64,000 bases of DNA from positions 15,585,925-15,649,924 of the forward strand of contig NC_068339.1 in the NCBI RefSeq assembly GCF_014633365.1, written 5' to 3'. Position 1 is the stretch's first letter, and each line of letters opens with the position of its first letter. Positions 12,411 through 25,296 of the stretch are shown here, piece by piece. This DNA comes from Diospyros lotus (lineage: Eukaryota > Streptophyta > Magnoliopsida > Ericales > Ebenaceae). Below the pieces are notes generated by a model that had not been told where the DNA came from, did not search any database, and saw only the letters and a program-made list of their open reading frames with translations. Made by a program: the position numbers and the translations under genes.

Positions 12411-15400
12411 CTACAAATGAGAGGAACAAGTTTGTTGAAATACCAAAGTGGCATAAATGAGCTCATTCCAGGCATCAGGAACCCCGGGAAGACACCAATG
12501 GCTGCAATCTTGGCGCCTCGTAGAAATCTTAATCCCATCGGCAATGCTCGAATTCCTCATCTTGCCATATACGGAGGGGTGGCCATCCTTGCGGAAATTG
12601 GTCAGCTTTGTGACATTCAATAGTACCACTGGAACTTGCATTTCTCGAATCACCTCCTCGACTATCTTCATTTTCAAGGGGTACTCATTGAGGAATGCCC
12701 CCCTCAAGATAGGTTGAGTCTCACCATTACATGTCCCACCCGAATCCCAATCTCCTCCTCTGGCAGAAATAACAATTTTAGTGGAATGTAAAAATAAAAA
12801 CAATAAACTTATGAAAATGACAAGATGGTGCCTTTTGGTTTGATTTTGCGAAGAGCCTCAAATGGTATACCCCTTTATTTTCTTTTCTTTTTCCCCAGTT
12901 AACGGTTATGAAGTCCAAAGAGTAACAAAAGAACATTCATGTACCAGAGCCTCTATTAAGTACTGATGACCTATGAAGTTCAGTTTATTTATGTTTCGTA
13001 ACAATAGAAGCACAAATCCTCATATCTATTTTTATTAAAAATAAACAAAATAGTAGTAATCAAACCCTATCCAAAACAGACAAGGAAAAAAAAAAGAGGA
13101 GACTACCTGAAATGGGCAGATGAATACCCACGATAGAATATCAACTTCTTTGCAGGATTCACATTCTCATCAATCCACTTTGCCCAGGTCTTCAGTGCCT
13201 TCCTATATGCTTCCACTGCGTCAAACTTAGGATGTATATAATCACCTTCTTTGTAGTAATTTTTCCTGCACCAACCAGCTTTCACTATTAGTTCTAACGC
13301 CCCACCATGTGCAGTTACTGCACTTGATCAAAATAAAATCGAGAAATGGATAATAGAAGATAAAACAAAAACAAAAGGCGCTACAACCAAAATCAGATTT
13401 AAATATAATATTGAAGCCAAGACCAATCAAGAAAGAAGAGAAATTCCATGTATGAGCAGACATAAGAGACCTTTTTCCTCAACAAGGACAGAGTCAACCT
13501 TCATGCACTTCATTGCAAACAGAAAATAAAAGATGTGATAAAATTGGGATGTTTTCTAGGATAACTTTCGGATTTCCAAAACTACTCTTGCCTATGTCCA
13601 GATTTATTTATCCACTACTAAACAAATGAACTATGAACAAGAATTCCATAACTATTAGTAGAACCAAGAGCATAAGGCTTACTATTTCAGGAGAGACTAA
13701 AACAAGGGCAGAGCCAGGATCAACTTTTGAGGGGGTCAATTTTGAATAATACAAACAAGTTTAAAACAAAAGTATGGCCAATTCATATGAGTTCTTGAGT
13801 TAATAGATACCTGGACTTCAAAATATTTAATGTTGTCTTCATTTATCAGATTGCAGAGATTTGATTTGCATAAAAACTTAAAGATGAAATTCAAGTTGAG
13901 TCTAGGAAAGAAAGGGGAGAACTAGAGAAGCAAGGAGAAGATGTATGAGTAGATGGGCTTTCTTGTAAAAATTTGAAAAACTTCTGGGTTTTGCCATTAT
14001 GAATTTGACATGCCTTGAAGTTTTAAACTTAGTTTTTTGTGTTTAAATATTCTAAAAATCAATAGCAACAGGAAAGATTTTAAAATGTACCTGTGATCAC
14101 TTTAAACTTACAATTAAAAGAAAGTAGAGTTCATTATCTTTTTTCATCTTAAATGACAACTGGGTGAAGATAACTTTTTCTTTATTATTACTTACATTTT
14201 TAATTAGTTGGAATAGTGAGACTCCAATTTTCAAGATCTTGTCTTTTCCAAATGACATGATTATATATGCATATTTATATACACAAAAAAAGTGTTGGGG
14301 GGTCACTCTATTAAAATCTAATTACATATTCAACACATATAATATTATACTTATAATAAACAACCAAAAATTTGGGAGGGGGGGTGTCGGGGGGCATGGC
14401 CACTCCAGGTCAAAGCATTGCTCTGCCACTGGACTAAAACAAAGATAACATTTAGTAGACAAGGAATTTGAGACTTCCAAAAGTTGCATTAAACATGAAT
14501 ATCTCAAACAGAGAATTGCTGAGTGCTGAAATACCCTCTTGCCGTCTTTCCATGCGTCCACCAGTGCCCAGTATTAAAAACTAGAATGTCAGCCCGCTTC
14601 CATCGTGCAGCTGACTTATCAATTCTGTCTATGGAAAGAGTTGGATTTGAGTTTCCCTGTGCATTAATCCGAATTCCTTCCTTGACAAGGAAATGTGATC
14701 TTACGAATTCGACTGTGCAGTTATAATCCTGCCCAAACAAATTCAGATGTGTCTACAGTTTAGACTCTGCTTCCTGGATAATATTTCTATGTATGTGTTT
14801 AATTGAAAACGAGATTGGTGCTGCTGCCTAAGGAGAATATTTGTCAGGAGTTTCATGAGAGACCCTCAGGTTTTACACAGAAAAAACTACAGTTCCAAGA
14901 TTATAATGGAAAGCATGTGTCCCTAGCCCAAGAATCCCAGTTTTAATTGCCAATCTGCCAAGCATGGGTGTCGAACCTTGTAAGCATTCTGAACAACCAT
15001 GTCCAGGTAGCAGTTTGCATTCAAACATGCAAAGCAGTGAGAAAGGAAACGCTTTTTTTTTTTTTTTAATTAGTATAAAGAAAACATTTTTTTACAGTTA
15101 CCTCAATTTTGAAGATATAGTAGCCTCTTCCCTTGGTTATTTTGTAGCCATGGACTTCAAACATTCTGCTCTTATCAGGTAGGCCTTCACGAAGAAGACA
15201 AAGTAGAGATTCAAACTGGTTCCGGTTCATGGAATCTCCAACCAGCATCAGCCTTTTCCCTCTCAATCTCACCAAAAAGTCTGTGGCATTGAACCTAAAA
15301 CTAACAATTATTCAGACAAAGAAGCCAGTAATGGTTCAAAGGTTCTTCAATTAATATGTTCTATCATCTAAGTTACAAATAAAACAGTCTCTCAAGGCTT

Positions 15401-18045
15401 AACCCTGCATTAGATATAGAACACTTTCATTACTTTTCCTTAATTGAGCAAGGAAGGAATCCTCATTTCTTTCTCATCAACACAGTCAAAACATTTCCAT
15501 ATCCTGTGCCACACATGAAACAATAATGAAAAAAATGAAAACATTTTGAAACTGTCAAAATTCTACAAAACATTTCTGAACCAATAAATTGTTTCAGAAC
15601 TTGTATGCAACACCTAACAAAGTTTATTCCTATTTACCTTTTCTTTAATCAAAATAAACTGACAAGAACACTTGAAATTTAAAGTTAGTTTTAGTTCAAA
15701 TGAGAGATAGAGTCAAAAGTGCACAATTAAAGACACTTATTCTCTTGCATTCAAATACCTCCTTTTCATCAATGTTATAATTGGTGCATTCTTTTTCTCA
15801 CTATTACTTGAATCTAGTTTTTTTTTATTGGTCTATTTCTTTAATTAACTCTTTAAAACTATTTATTCATGCACTTGTAGTAAACCTTACTCTTGTGTGC
15901 ATTTCACCAGATCTCTCGTATCAATGCTTTTGAAAGCAACTAAAGTTAACCTCACTAAGGCTTCATTTAAACAGAGAAATCAGAGGAGACTAATTGAAAG
16001 ACAGAGATCAAGCAACAAAAAGCAGAAGTATTTTGGAAAAGAAACGTGACACAAGAGGGAAAGGAACAGAAATATGATGAGAGAGTAAAACAATTAGAAG
16101 GAAAGAAGTAAATAAAAGGCAAAGGAGATGAGAATGAATGAATATAAAGCAGAGTGAAAGGAGAGAAGAAAGGGCTTGGTGCAAGATAAAAGAATGTTGG
16201 AAGAGTTGTTTCAAGTACAAAAGGAAAAAACAAGTATTAAATATAGTCTTAAATCACTTGTGAAAAAGAAAAAATGGTTGGCTATAAACTATGATATTTA
16301 ATTTAATTTACTGATTGAACAATCTCTTCCATGTCAAATTAGTCTTGTACTTTGGTAGATCATTTTTTTTTTCAAAAGAAGCTAACCAAAATTTATATCA
16401 TTTTTCCTTTTTGCCATATTGCTGTCTCTATATTTATCATTTCTCACCATTCATCATGTCCTGTTTCATATTCTGTCTTTGTCCCTGTTCATAATACTAC
16501 CCTTGTGCTTAAGTTTTCAGATTCCTATCTCAAGTCAAATACATTAATTAACATTCTAACTAGGGCTATATTCTCACAACTTATAAAACCTCTATCAAAA
16601 TACAAGTACAGTTATTTATTTCTAAGAAGACTTCATCAACTTTGAGAAATTGTCTTTGCATCACTTAAAGGCAACCATGAAGAAGAGGATTAGTTTCACA
16701 TTTTCATCAACCATCCTCTATCTAGGCATGGGATCAATTCTAAATAGGAACCTACAGGCGGAGTTCAACTACCAAACAAACCTATTCACTCAAAACAATG
16801 GAAAGTAGTGAATCTACTATGCTGAAAGATTGGCAACAGGATGGTTTCCAGAGAACCTGGGGAAGGATCACAAATCATCATTTATCAAACTATTTAACAT
16901 ATTTGTCCACTACATCCTCTTGTTGACCAAGTACATAATCTTATGGCTTCCACAATTGACACATCTAGTAGCTATTGAAGGTTTACTACACTAAGAGTCA
17001 GGCATTGCCAAGAGCTTTTATTTTTCTTGTCTGCTCGTCCTTTAAGTTGACCTATTTTTGGACCTTCTGCCAGAAATCAGTTTGAAGATGATTACCAGAT
17101 TGAAGGTTGAATTTAGAACAGAGTGTAAATTATTCTCATAAAAGAGTGCTTTAAGATCTCATAAAGAACAAAATAAATTTCAATGACCAATGCCATTCAT
17201 TAAATTTCTCTTATAGCATCAAAAAATTTCTTCTTCCAACAGATGAAGTAACCTCATTTCAATTGGCAAAAGATGCTCTCAACCATAATTAAAGAATGAA
17301 TAATGTACTAAAAAAGAAAGAATGAATTCAATAGTACTGCAATACCCTGATAAGATTTTAAAGAAAAGAGTTGGCATAAACATTATCATCAACAATTAGC
17401 AACAACAACGACAGAGGAAAGTAGTGAATCCGACCTGGGAAGGTCACAACCATCTCCCTGGGGCTTCCAATGCCATTTGAGGTAATCAGAATCTGGCCTT
17501 CCATTGGTCTGGCAATCAAAAGCCTCGTCCACATAAGGGCAAGACCCTGGCCTATAAACCGGATATTCCCCTCTTTCATCTTTCACCCAACTTCCCACGT
17601 ACATATCACAACTGGAAGCAGACCCTCTCGCCCACTTCTCACACCACATTCCCACAGAAGTATCAATTTGTTCGCCACCGGCTCCATTCTCAAGCCCTGT
17701 CGGTTCAGATGCAGATGCAGAATCTGAATTCGGCGGCACTATGCCGATGTACGCCGGCGATGGCGACGGCAACGAAGACGCTTCAAAGCCAGAGTCGTGG
17801 AGGTCGCTTGGATTGTTAATAAAGCTGGAATTGGGCGCTGGTGTAGGAGGAGGAGGAGAAAACAAAGCAGGGTAGGTGGATCGAGAGTTTAACAAGTAAA
17901 GATCTCTGACAGTAGGGTTAACAGTGGCTCGGATCAAGAGAATTAACAAGACCGTGCAAATGGAAAACAAAATGGCAATTGCGTAGCACCTGTTCCTCTG
18001 CTTCTTGTTCTTCTTCTGGATTGTGATCGGGCTAGCTGACGCCAT
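12411..18045 (-). CDS. Trichome birefringence-like protein (TBL, DUF231), putative wall O-acetyltransferase
   Basis: Type II Golgi membrane protein of the family that O-acetylates wall polysaccharides. Exons run 18045-17435, 15294-15102, 14728-14535, 13265-13107 and 12759-12411; every junction is GT-AG and in frame, giving 501 aa. A single membrane segment lies at about residues 20-39 after a Lys/Arg-rich cytoplasmic tip. A Pro/Ser-rich stem follows. The PMR5N-type Cys-rich domain starts near WCEKW (134-138). The GDS motif (GDSM, 223-226) supplies the catalytic Ser225 and the DxxH motif (DCSH, 470-473) supplies the other catalytic residues. The length is normal for the TBR/TBL group that has an N-terminal stem. 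Substrate (xylan, mannan, pectin or xyloglucan) cannot be told from the sequence. Intron 3 carries a MITE at 13706-14431 with no effect on the reading frame. Confidence 0.93.
13706..14431. mobile_element. MITE inside TBL intron 3
   Basis: The ends GGGCAGAGCCAGG (left) and TTGCTCTGCCACTG (right) are inverted copies. Flanking direct repeats GACTAAAACAA occur at 13695-13705 and 14432-14442. A 9-11 bp duplication fits the Mutator superfamily better than hAT (8 bp). There is no coding capacity. G-rich runs lie just inside both ends, on the same strand. Confidence 0.65.
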
Positions 18046-19723
18046 CTGAGATTAGGGATCGCATGTTCATGGGAATGTAAAAATTTCGGGATCTGGTTGG
18101 GGAGTAGAGAAGCGACAGAAATTATCATTATTAATTATAACAGGGAATGGATTTTGCCACACTGGACTGGCGCTCACTATTCTAATTCAGGAAACCCACA
18201 GCCATACTATACTAGCCTCATAAATCAAAACATACTCTTTGGGATGCTTTTTTTTGCGGGATCGTATTCGGTCTCATAATTTTTAATAAAGAAGGTAAAT
18301 TCGAGTCTGATTTATAGTGATTGTACATAAAATAAATTCAAACTTGAAAATTCAAATCGTTCATCATTCTCTCTTGATGACTAGAATAATTTCAAAAGAT
18401 AATCAAAACATACTCTTGTACTTTAGAATTAAGAGTCGGTGGATGTAAGCTTTCAAGTGAGTGGACCTAGGTCATGCAAAGCATGTAATTGTGGGACTAT
18501 TGAGAAATGTAAGAGAGTATGAAGATGAAAGAAAGAACTCTTTAAGGAAACCTCTGAATGGATATGTTTTGTTTTGGTTGCATTGTGTATGCTGAAGTGG
18601 AAGGTGATGAAGTAGGCACTATATGAGGATAATGAGGTTATTGGATGTGTGGGTAGATGTAATCCATTGTTATTCCTAAGTTGTGTATCATATACTGATT
18701 ATTGTGATGTGAAAATGTTGAGTTTGATTTTAAAAATATTTTGATGATGAGAATTAAATGCAAAACTTTAATGAATATCTTTTAATAGAGTAAAATTCAA
18801 CTCAAAAAATTTAATTGAGTAAAATTGTCTCACTTGAGTAACAAAAAAGTTAATCGAGTAACTTATGATTTTAATTGAGTAAAACCTGAATTAATCGATT
18901 ATATGCTTGTATTATATGAATATATGATGAAATAATATTAATTGAGTAATCAATTAAGTTGTATATTAGTCAAGTAATCATATTCTCTAATAAAGTAATA
19001 AATTAGGGACAAAAATTTGTACCATTAATCGACCAAGAAGAACATATTAATCAAGTATTACATATAATTAGTCAAGTAATGAATTTTATTAATCAAGTAA
19101 TAATTAGATAACATAATGTTAAGTTTCTATACTTGAAACATTAGTTGATTAAGGAGTTAATATTAATTGAGTAACATATATACTTAGTTGAGTAAAAATT
19201 ATTAGACAAAGAATGAGTCTTTATATCTGATTTATTAATCAACAAAGAGAAGAATATAGTCTAGTAAGTTTACACCTTAGTCGAGTAATAATTAATGTAG
19301 CTGATAACCTTAATCAAGTAATCTTATTCAGCAATCAAGTAATATCTAAAAATTATTAGTCAACTCTTAAGATTACTCGATTAACTCTGCATCTAATTTT
19401 TACTCTACTAATGTTGCACTAAATTTCAAAAATATAATCGTTACAAACAGTATTAAATATGTATCGATTTTGACTTCTACATAATCAGGCCATTGTAAAA
19501 AGATGTGTGAACACTCTTTCATGTAATTCAATAATGTTTTAAATTAAAGAATATAATCTAACCATTAGAAATGAAAGGGGGAGAAAGTCTTTGCAGATTT
19601 GCAAGTTTAATGTTTTTATCCTTTTGGTAAACTGAAAAAGTGCATTAAAGAGACCAAAGCTATATATTTCCAAGGCATGTATTAAGGCTCCAAGATTTGA
19701 AAAGAAGTTCTCTCAAGGATAAT
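18046..19723. other. Intergenic, upstream of the TBL gene
   Basis: The first 250 bp are the TBL promoter and 5' untranslated region on the minus strand; no TATA box is clear. The stretch 18795-19400 contains the repeated short word described separately. Confidence 0.5.
18795..19400. repeat. Cluster of TTAATYRAGTAA-like words
   Basis: About 15 copies or near copies of a 12-13 bp word (TTAATTGAGTAA, TTAATCGAGTAA, TTAGTCAAGTAAT, TTAATCAAGTAA, and complements such as TTACTCGATTAA near the right end) occur at irregular spacing of roughly 20-60 bp. Intervening sequence is not conserved, so this is not a simple tandem array. Confidence 0.65.
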
Positions 19724-19734
19724 GAAAAAGAAGA

Positions 19735-19925
19735 TACACCCCATTGGTGGCTCCAATGGCAAGGGTAAGAGGTGAACATGCTTGAGGTCTTAGGTTCGAA
19801 ATCTCCTAAAAGTGTTATATGGAGATTAAATCATGATTTACTTAAGAATAAATTGGGGTGAGGCCCACCTCCCTCAAGAATAGTGGGGCGTAGGTTCTGA
19901 CACTTGAGCTATTAAAAAAAAAAAA
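19735..19925 (+). mobile_element. tRNA-derived SINE with 11-bp target duplication
   Basis: An A-box-like region (TGGCTCCAATGGCAAGGG) is followed by a canonical B box GGTTCGAAATC, then a tRNA-unrelated body and a terminal A tail. Exact 11-bp duplications GAAAAAGAAGA flank it at 19724-19734 and 19926-19936. It is a non-autonomous LINE-dependent retroposon. Confidence 0.85.
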
Positions 19926-19936
19926 AGAAAAAGAAG

Positions 19937-22089
19937 AGCTAAGTTGAAAGCCATCATCCTCTGTGTTCTTCTACCTTCAAATTGTTATAAGCGAGAGAGA
20001 GTAGAGTGTTTTTACTTTCTATCTTTTTATTCTCTTTGTTTGTATTTAAAAATCCCACTTGTTCTTTCATTCATATTCTTTGAGAGTTTGTCTTTCATTG
20101 TGCACTTTTGCCCAAAATTCTTTAAAAGAAACTATTGCAAAGATCATTGTCTTATCCCTATAAAAGCTTGTAAAGGTTATACCTTAGCCTTGAAAAGGCT
20201 ACCAAAAGGTTACTGCTTAATTTGCAAAAGCAAATGTTTCAACTAAACTTGCAAAAGTTGATGTTATATCTCAACTTACAAAAGTTAAAATTGCGTTCTT
20301 TTTGCTGCTTTCAAATTATTTTTAATTTTTAATTTTTTAAAATAATGAAAACGCATTCTCTTTATTGTTTTTAACAATGCATTTTTAAAAACAAAAAAAA
20401 AAATGTAAAGAAAACTCAAAACAACAAAAGTTGTTTTGAGTGTTTTTATCCAAAACAAATTCTAAACTCAAAACACATTTATTTATTTATTTATATTTTA
20501 TTATTTTAATGAGAAAAAATATTATAAAATTCATTAACTTTAAAATGTATATATTTTTTTAATAAAATATTATTAAAAATTATTTTCAAAATTTCAAAGA
20601 GAATATGTTTTCTAATTTTCTATTTTAAAAAAGTGTTTTTCAAAATGACAAAGAGAACGCATTTTCAATTTTCTAAAAACAGATTACCAAAATAGAAAAC
20701 TGAAAATGAATTCAAAACTCAAAACTGAAAATTGAAAAGTAAAGAGAACGTAACCTAAACAGTTAATGAAATGTTAAAAAAATTTAGTGAGAAGTTAACA
20801 TAGTAGAGTAAGTTGGATTGTGCTCAACCACTATAAATCTCCTGTGCATTTATATTTTGTCTATTTTATTTCCTTTACATTTGATTTTCATACACTAGTG
20901 AATTTATAATTTTATAATTCCAGCATTATTTTCAAAACTATTAAAAAGCATAAAATAGTATTTGTCTAAAATATTTTCAAAATGAAAAAGTTTTGATATG
21001 CCTAATTCATCCTCTCTTAAGTGTACACTCTTACAGTTCTCCATAGAAAAAATAGGAGTTTTTTCAATTGAATATGAATATTAATAACAAATCAAATGGT
21101 TCATTACATTCAAGTTAATCATCCTCAACAAAATCGATTAAAGACAACCTTTTATGAGAGGGTACTTAAAAATCTAAAATAAAGTTCATAGATCATTGTA
21201 TTTAACAATCCAAAAACTTCCTCACGTGTGAGGAAATTGTACAAGCAAAAACAATACATATTGGTGCTAAGTATTTTTTTTTTAATTTGAGATCTAGATT
21301 GGTCCTAAAATGGTAGAGTTAGTTGTTTGCCTCCTACTCATTTGCATCTCATTCGTTTGTCTATGTAATTGTCTAGATCTTTACATTTCCGCTCTAGTTT
21401 TAGTAATTTAAATCCAAGATCTCCAGTTATAATAATAAAACTCTTTATTTAGTTTGTCTTATTATTAATCATTGAGGCTTCATTTATTGTATATAAATCA
21501 AAAAATGAAAAACCTAAAATTTATTGAGTACGAGGTTCCCTATTTGAGATGAAAAAAAAAAAAATGAACTTAGATTTAGGAACAGAAATGACTTACTTCG
21601 AAAGTTATTCCACCAATTTTATCATTGTAATATAAACTATATCCCTTTGACACTCTTAGCTTCTTTGGTTGATTTGCATTGCTCTCTTTCTAGTTTGCAC
21701 TTCTTTTTGCAACACTTACATATGCATATTCATATTCTCAGTAGTAACAAATCTAGAACTAGAAGCAACAAAACCAAAATTCCCAAAAGTAGCAGAACTA
21801 GATACCCTAACACTCCTTCCAATTCTTCCAACCCCTTCATTTGATTGTCTACTACCTTTTCCTCTCCCACCACACCTATCAACATGTCCCACCTTTATAC
21901 CACTCCAATCATTCCCTCCATTGTGTCATGTTAGTGTTTCGCCTATATTTTAACTAACATTTTGACCATTTTGATTCTATCAACGTTAATCAACACCAAA
22001 ATCATTACAATTACATAATAAATTAAACAATGCACTAATTTAAAATGTTAAAGTTAAAATATAATTGTGCATACCTCATTATGATTGAC
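19937..22089. other. Intergenic AT-rich DNA
   Basis: No gene was recognised apart from the repeat at 20285-20755. The final 400 bp may be the 3' flank of the MULE-type element that follows. Confidence 0.5.
20285..20755. mobile_element. MITE-like element with imperfect inverted ends
   Basis: The left end (TTGCGTTCTTTTTGC) and the right end (AAAGAGAACGTAACC) are imperfect inverted copies. The words AAAGAGAACGCATTTTC and ACGCATTCTCTTTATTG recur inside. A related copy lies at 2247-2530. No target duplication was resolved. Confidence 0.45.
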
Positions 22090-24762
22090 TTACTTTTGTT
22101 TACATCCTCTAGCATTGTGACTTATATGCTTAAATATAAAACATGTCATTTTAATCCCTTTTCTTGAATATTTACCAGTTTTCTTCTTAGAAGAATCTTT
22201 ATCTTTGTTCTTCTTCTTTTTTGGTTTGCCAAGGGTCTTCTCAATTTGTGGAGGCTTCATTGCAGGATTATTAGAATTAAGCCAAAGCGTCATGCCCCTA
22301 ATTAGTTGCAAACTATGTGAATATGACTTTAGGTAAATCTCCTTCCTATACCATGTAGCAATGAAGTCTTCTAGATTGAGTTTTCTATGAAAGATGGCAC
22401 ATATGGCATGTTGACATGGCATACCCTTCAATTTCCAATACTTGCAGCCGCATTTTTGTTTTCTTAGATCCACAACATGACCATACTCTTTCTCAACTAT
22501 CTCGAATCCAAAATCTCCATTGAATGTAATGTGACACTTCATAGCAAGTACTTTATTTAGTTCCAACTTATCCATAGTCACTGATGATATATCACATATC
22601 TAAGTGGATGCAAACTCCCTCATCACTGCTATCATTTTCATTAATTAGATTCTAATATCCTCTAGCATGGAGATGATGGATTTGAATCTATCACCTAATA
22701 TCCAACCATTGAAAGTTTCTAACATGTTGTTTTCAACAACGTCACACTAACTATGAGTTTTAAAGAAAGCCTTACACCATGTTTGATGATTATAACACAA
22801 CAAACCTTCAACAATGCTAGTGTCTAACTTATTCAATTCTTTCAAATTATCTTTTAACAATACCTCAAATGGTGCTTCTACACATTCCCAGAACTTTTTC
22901 CTTCTCTCTTTCCGCTACCCCCATTTTTTGCCCAATTCTTCCAAATGTGTCTTTCACACATTTTATGTTCCACTTTTAGAAGCTCCTCGTTTATGGCTGG
23001 AATCAACCCATGTTATATAGAATAAACATATTATGTCATTTTGACAACCAAAAAAATGTTAAAGAAGTTGATTGTCATTACCTGTTGCATGCCTGTGACT
23101 ACAGTCCAACCTCTATCAATTGTAATTCCCAAGTCCTATTTCAATGTTGCAAATTTGAAATGAACCACTAGCAATTTTTTTTTTCAACACCAACAATTTC
23201 ATAAGCCAAAGGGTACATTTGGTCATTGCCATCTTTTGAAACAACCACAAGTAATTGCCCTTACATTCTATCTTTAAAAAGCAACCATCTAAACCTATGA
23301 TTTTCCTACAACTCTCCAAAAAGCCTTGCTTAATTGCACCGAAACAGCAATAAAATTTATTGAACATTTGCCCCCCATTCTCTAGCCTCTTAACTTTAGA
23401 AAAGTATGTGGCCCCAAGGTTTAACCTTTTAACTTCATCAATATGATCGTGCAATTTTGCAAATTCAACCCTATAATCCCTTACTGCCCTACTCAACACT
23501 TTATTCTTCTCCCTCCTACAAATTGTTTTTCCCACAAACACATTCAACTCTTTTCTAAAACTTTTATTCTTAGCTGGGATATTATCCTACTTTGAATTAC
23601 ACTTTTTATTTCTAGTTGTCCTATAGCATTTGTGAACTAAATTGTAAGTTTTGATTATGAAGTTGCTGGTCTTAATCTCAAGACTAACAAATAGCAACCA
23701 AGGACAACCTTCTCTGCAATTGACAACATCAACCCCTCTTAGCATACTTCGAAACAGCCTCTCTAAATTCGTACACATTTTTAAATATCATTCCAAGTTT
23801 CCTGTAAGACATAGCAGCATCTGGATCAAAGTGTGTTTTCCTCTAATTCTTTCTTTGTTTCTTTTCTATTAACTCTTTTTCTAATTGACAATCACTTGCA
23901 TCTGAATCATCTGGATCTGAGCTTCCTAGGTATGGCTCATCACCACCTGTTCTTCCTTCACTTCCTTCACGAGATTTGTTACATATATCCTCACCATTAA
24001 ACCCAGTATCAGTCCTAGCCTCCCTTATTTCTACAACTCTTGAATCTATGTTTTATGTTGGTCTACCTCTTTTGGCTCTGTAATTTTTGATATTTTGTCT
24101 TGCTGTCACAAGCTTCTGATTCACATCACTGCCATCATTTGGATCATCCTCAGGTGTATCCTCACTTTCATTCTCACTCACAACCTCAGTTGAACTATTT
24201 AAGTCTTCACTAACATCATCATTATCTACCTTTTGATTGCTTCTACCAAAATCCTCGTTACCACCAACACCTAACCCCTTGCCTGTTTCTCTTCCTTCAT
24301 TCAATACAACACCATCTTCACTTATATTAAAACCTTATTTGTCTCAACTTGTGCATTTACATTTGCATTTGAATTTGAATTTGAATTTGCATTTGCATCT
24401 GGAACAAGAACTGCATTTACATTTTTCACTTGTACCACATCCCCTTTCTCCCCAACCAAAATGGGAAAGTTAATCGCATGTTCAATATATAAATATACAA
24501 TACTCCCATTTGCAAGCTCATTGACTACATCCATTATAACAAAATCCTCCCACATCACCACCAGCTATAACATCTTTAAGGAATATAGAGTATATTTGCT
24601 CATAACTTAAATATTTTGCATAGGCCTTTAATTCCACTACAGATAACTTATCAGGGTCTATGTTAGGCATAATTATTTCAATCCCACCAACGTACCTCAT
24701 TACAGGTTGAAGCTCAAAAGTTCCCTCATGGTGCCATCACAAGTTCACTACTTTATCCATAA
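22090..24762 (-). pseudogene. Degenerate MULE (MuDR-type) transposase gene
   Basis: Read on the minus strand, the segment retains successive fragments of a plant Mutator-like transposase in several frames. At 24762-24320 is an N-terminal region with RYVGGIEIIMPNIDP and DVVNELANGSIVYLYIEH. At 24420-24050 is a low-complexity linker with repeated Asn-Ala/Ser codons and an acidic stretch. At 23547-23116 is the start of the MULE transposase domain (IIGLDGCFLK). At 22581-22090 is a SWIM-type zinc finger (CGCKYWKLKGMPCQHAIC) followed by a Lys-rich segment and a CCHC-like tail. Stops and frameshifts separate the parts, including a TGA near codon 8. The DDE core is not intact. Terminal inverted repeats were not identified. 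Confidence 0.8.
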
Positions 24763-25156
24763 TATATAACCTAAATAAATAAAAGGGGAAAACAAAAATA
24801 AGAAAATTGGACCACAAATTGGCAAAAAAGACAAAGATGGAATAATTTTTTATCCTGGAAAAAAGTGCTTACTCACTTTAATTAAAAAAAAAAAAAAAAC
24901 CCTATATTATCATCTTAATAACAAAAAGCCCACACCATTTTGCAATAACATTAAAGAAAAACTCAATGGCAAAAAAACAACATAATATATACCTATAATT
25001 GATGCCCACTTGAATTTGAGATCAACCAACCAGCTTCAAATCCCCACTAAAGTCCCTCGCCCCACTTTCCTTTTTTTTAGTAATTCCAATGAAAATCACA
25101 AAATCAAAACACACTCAAACAATATCCGTGAACTCTTCTTTCTTTGGCTCGGTATT

Positions 25157-25296
25157 CATGGTTGTTAAACTCTCGATTTTACGATTTTTTGCACCGAAAA
25201 CCTTAAGATTTTATGATTTTGAAGTTGAATCGCACTCAATTTTACGATTTTACATATCGAAAATCCTCTTACAATTTTACGATTTTAACAACCATG
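25157..25296. mobile_element. Small hAT-like MITE
   Basis: The ends CATGGTTGTTAAA and TTTAACAACCATG are perfect inverted copies, and TTTTACGATTTT recurs inside. The flanks TCGGTATT (25149-25156) and TTGGTACT (25297-25304) agree at 6 of 8 positions, consistent with an aged 8-bp duplication. Confidence 0.5.

Noticed and set aside
12294..12717. Plus-strand open frames over the TBL last exon
   Set aside because: Antisense shadows of the conserved DUF231 coding sequence.
18795..19400. CRISPR-like array
   Set aside because: Repeats are degenerate, on both strands, with irregular spacing, in a plant nuclear context.
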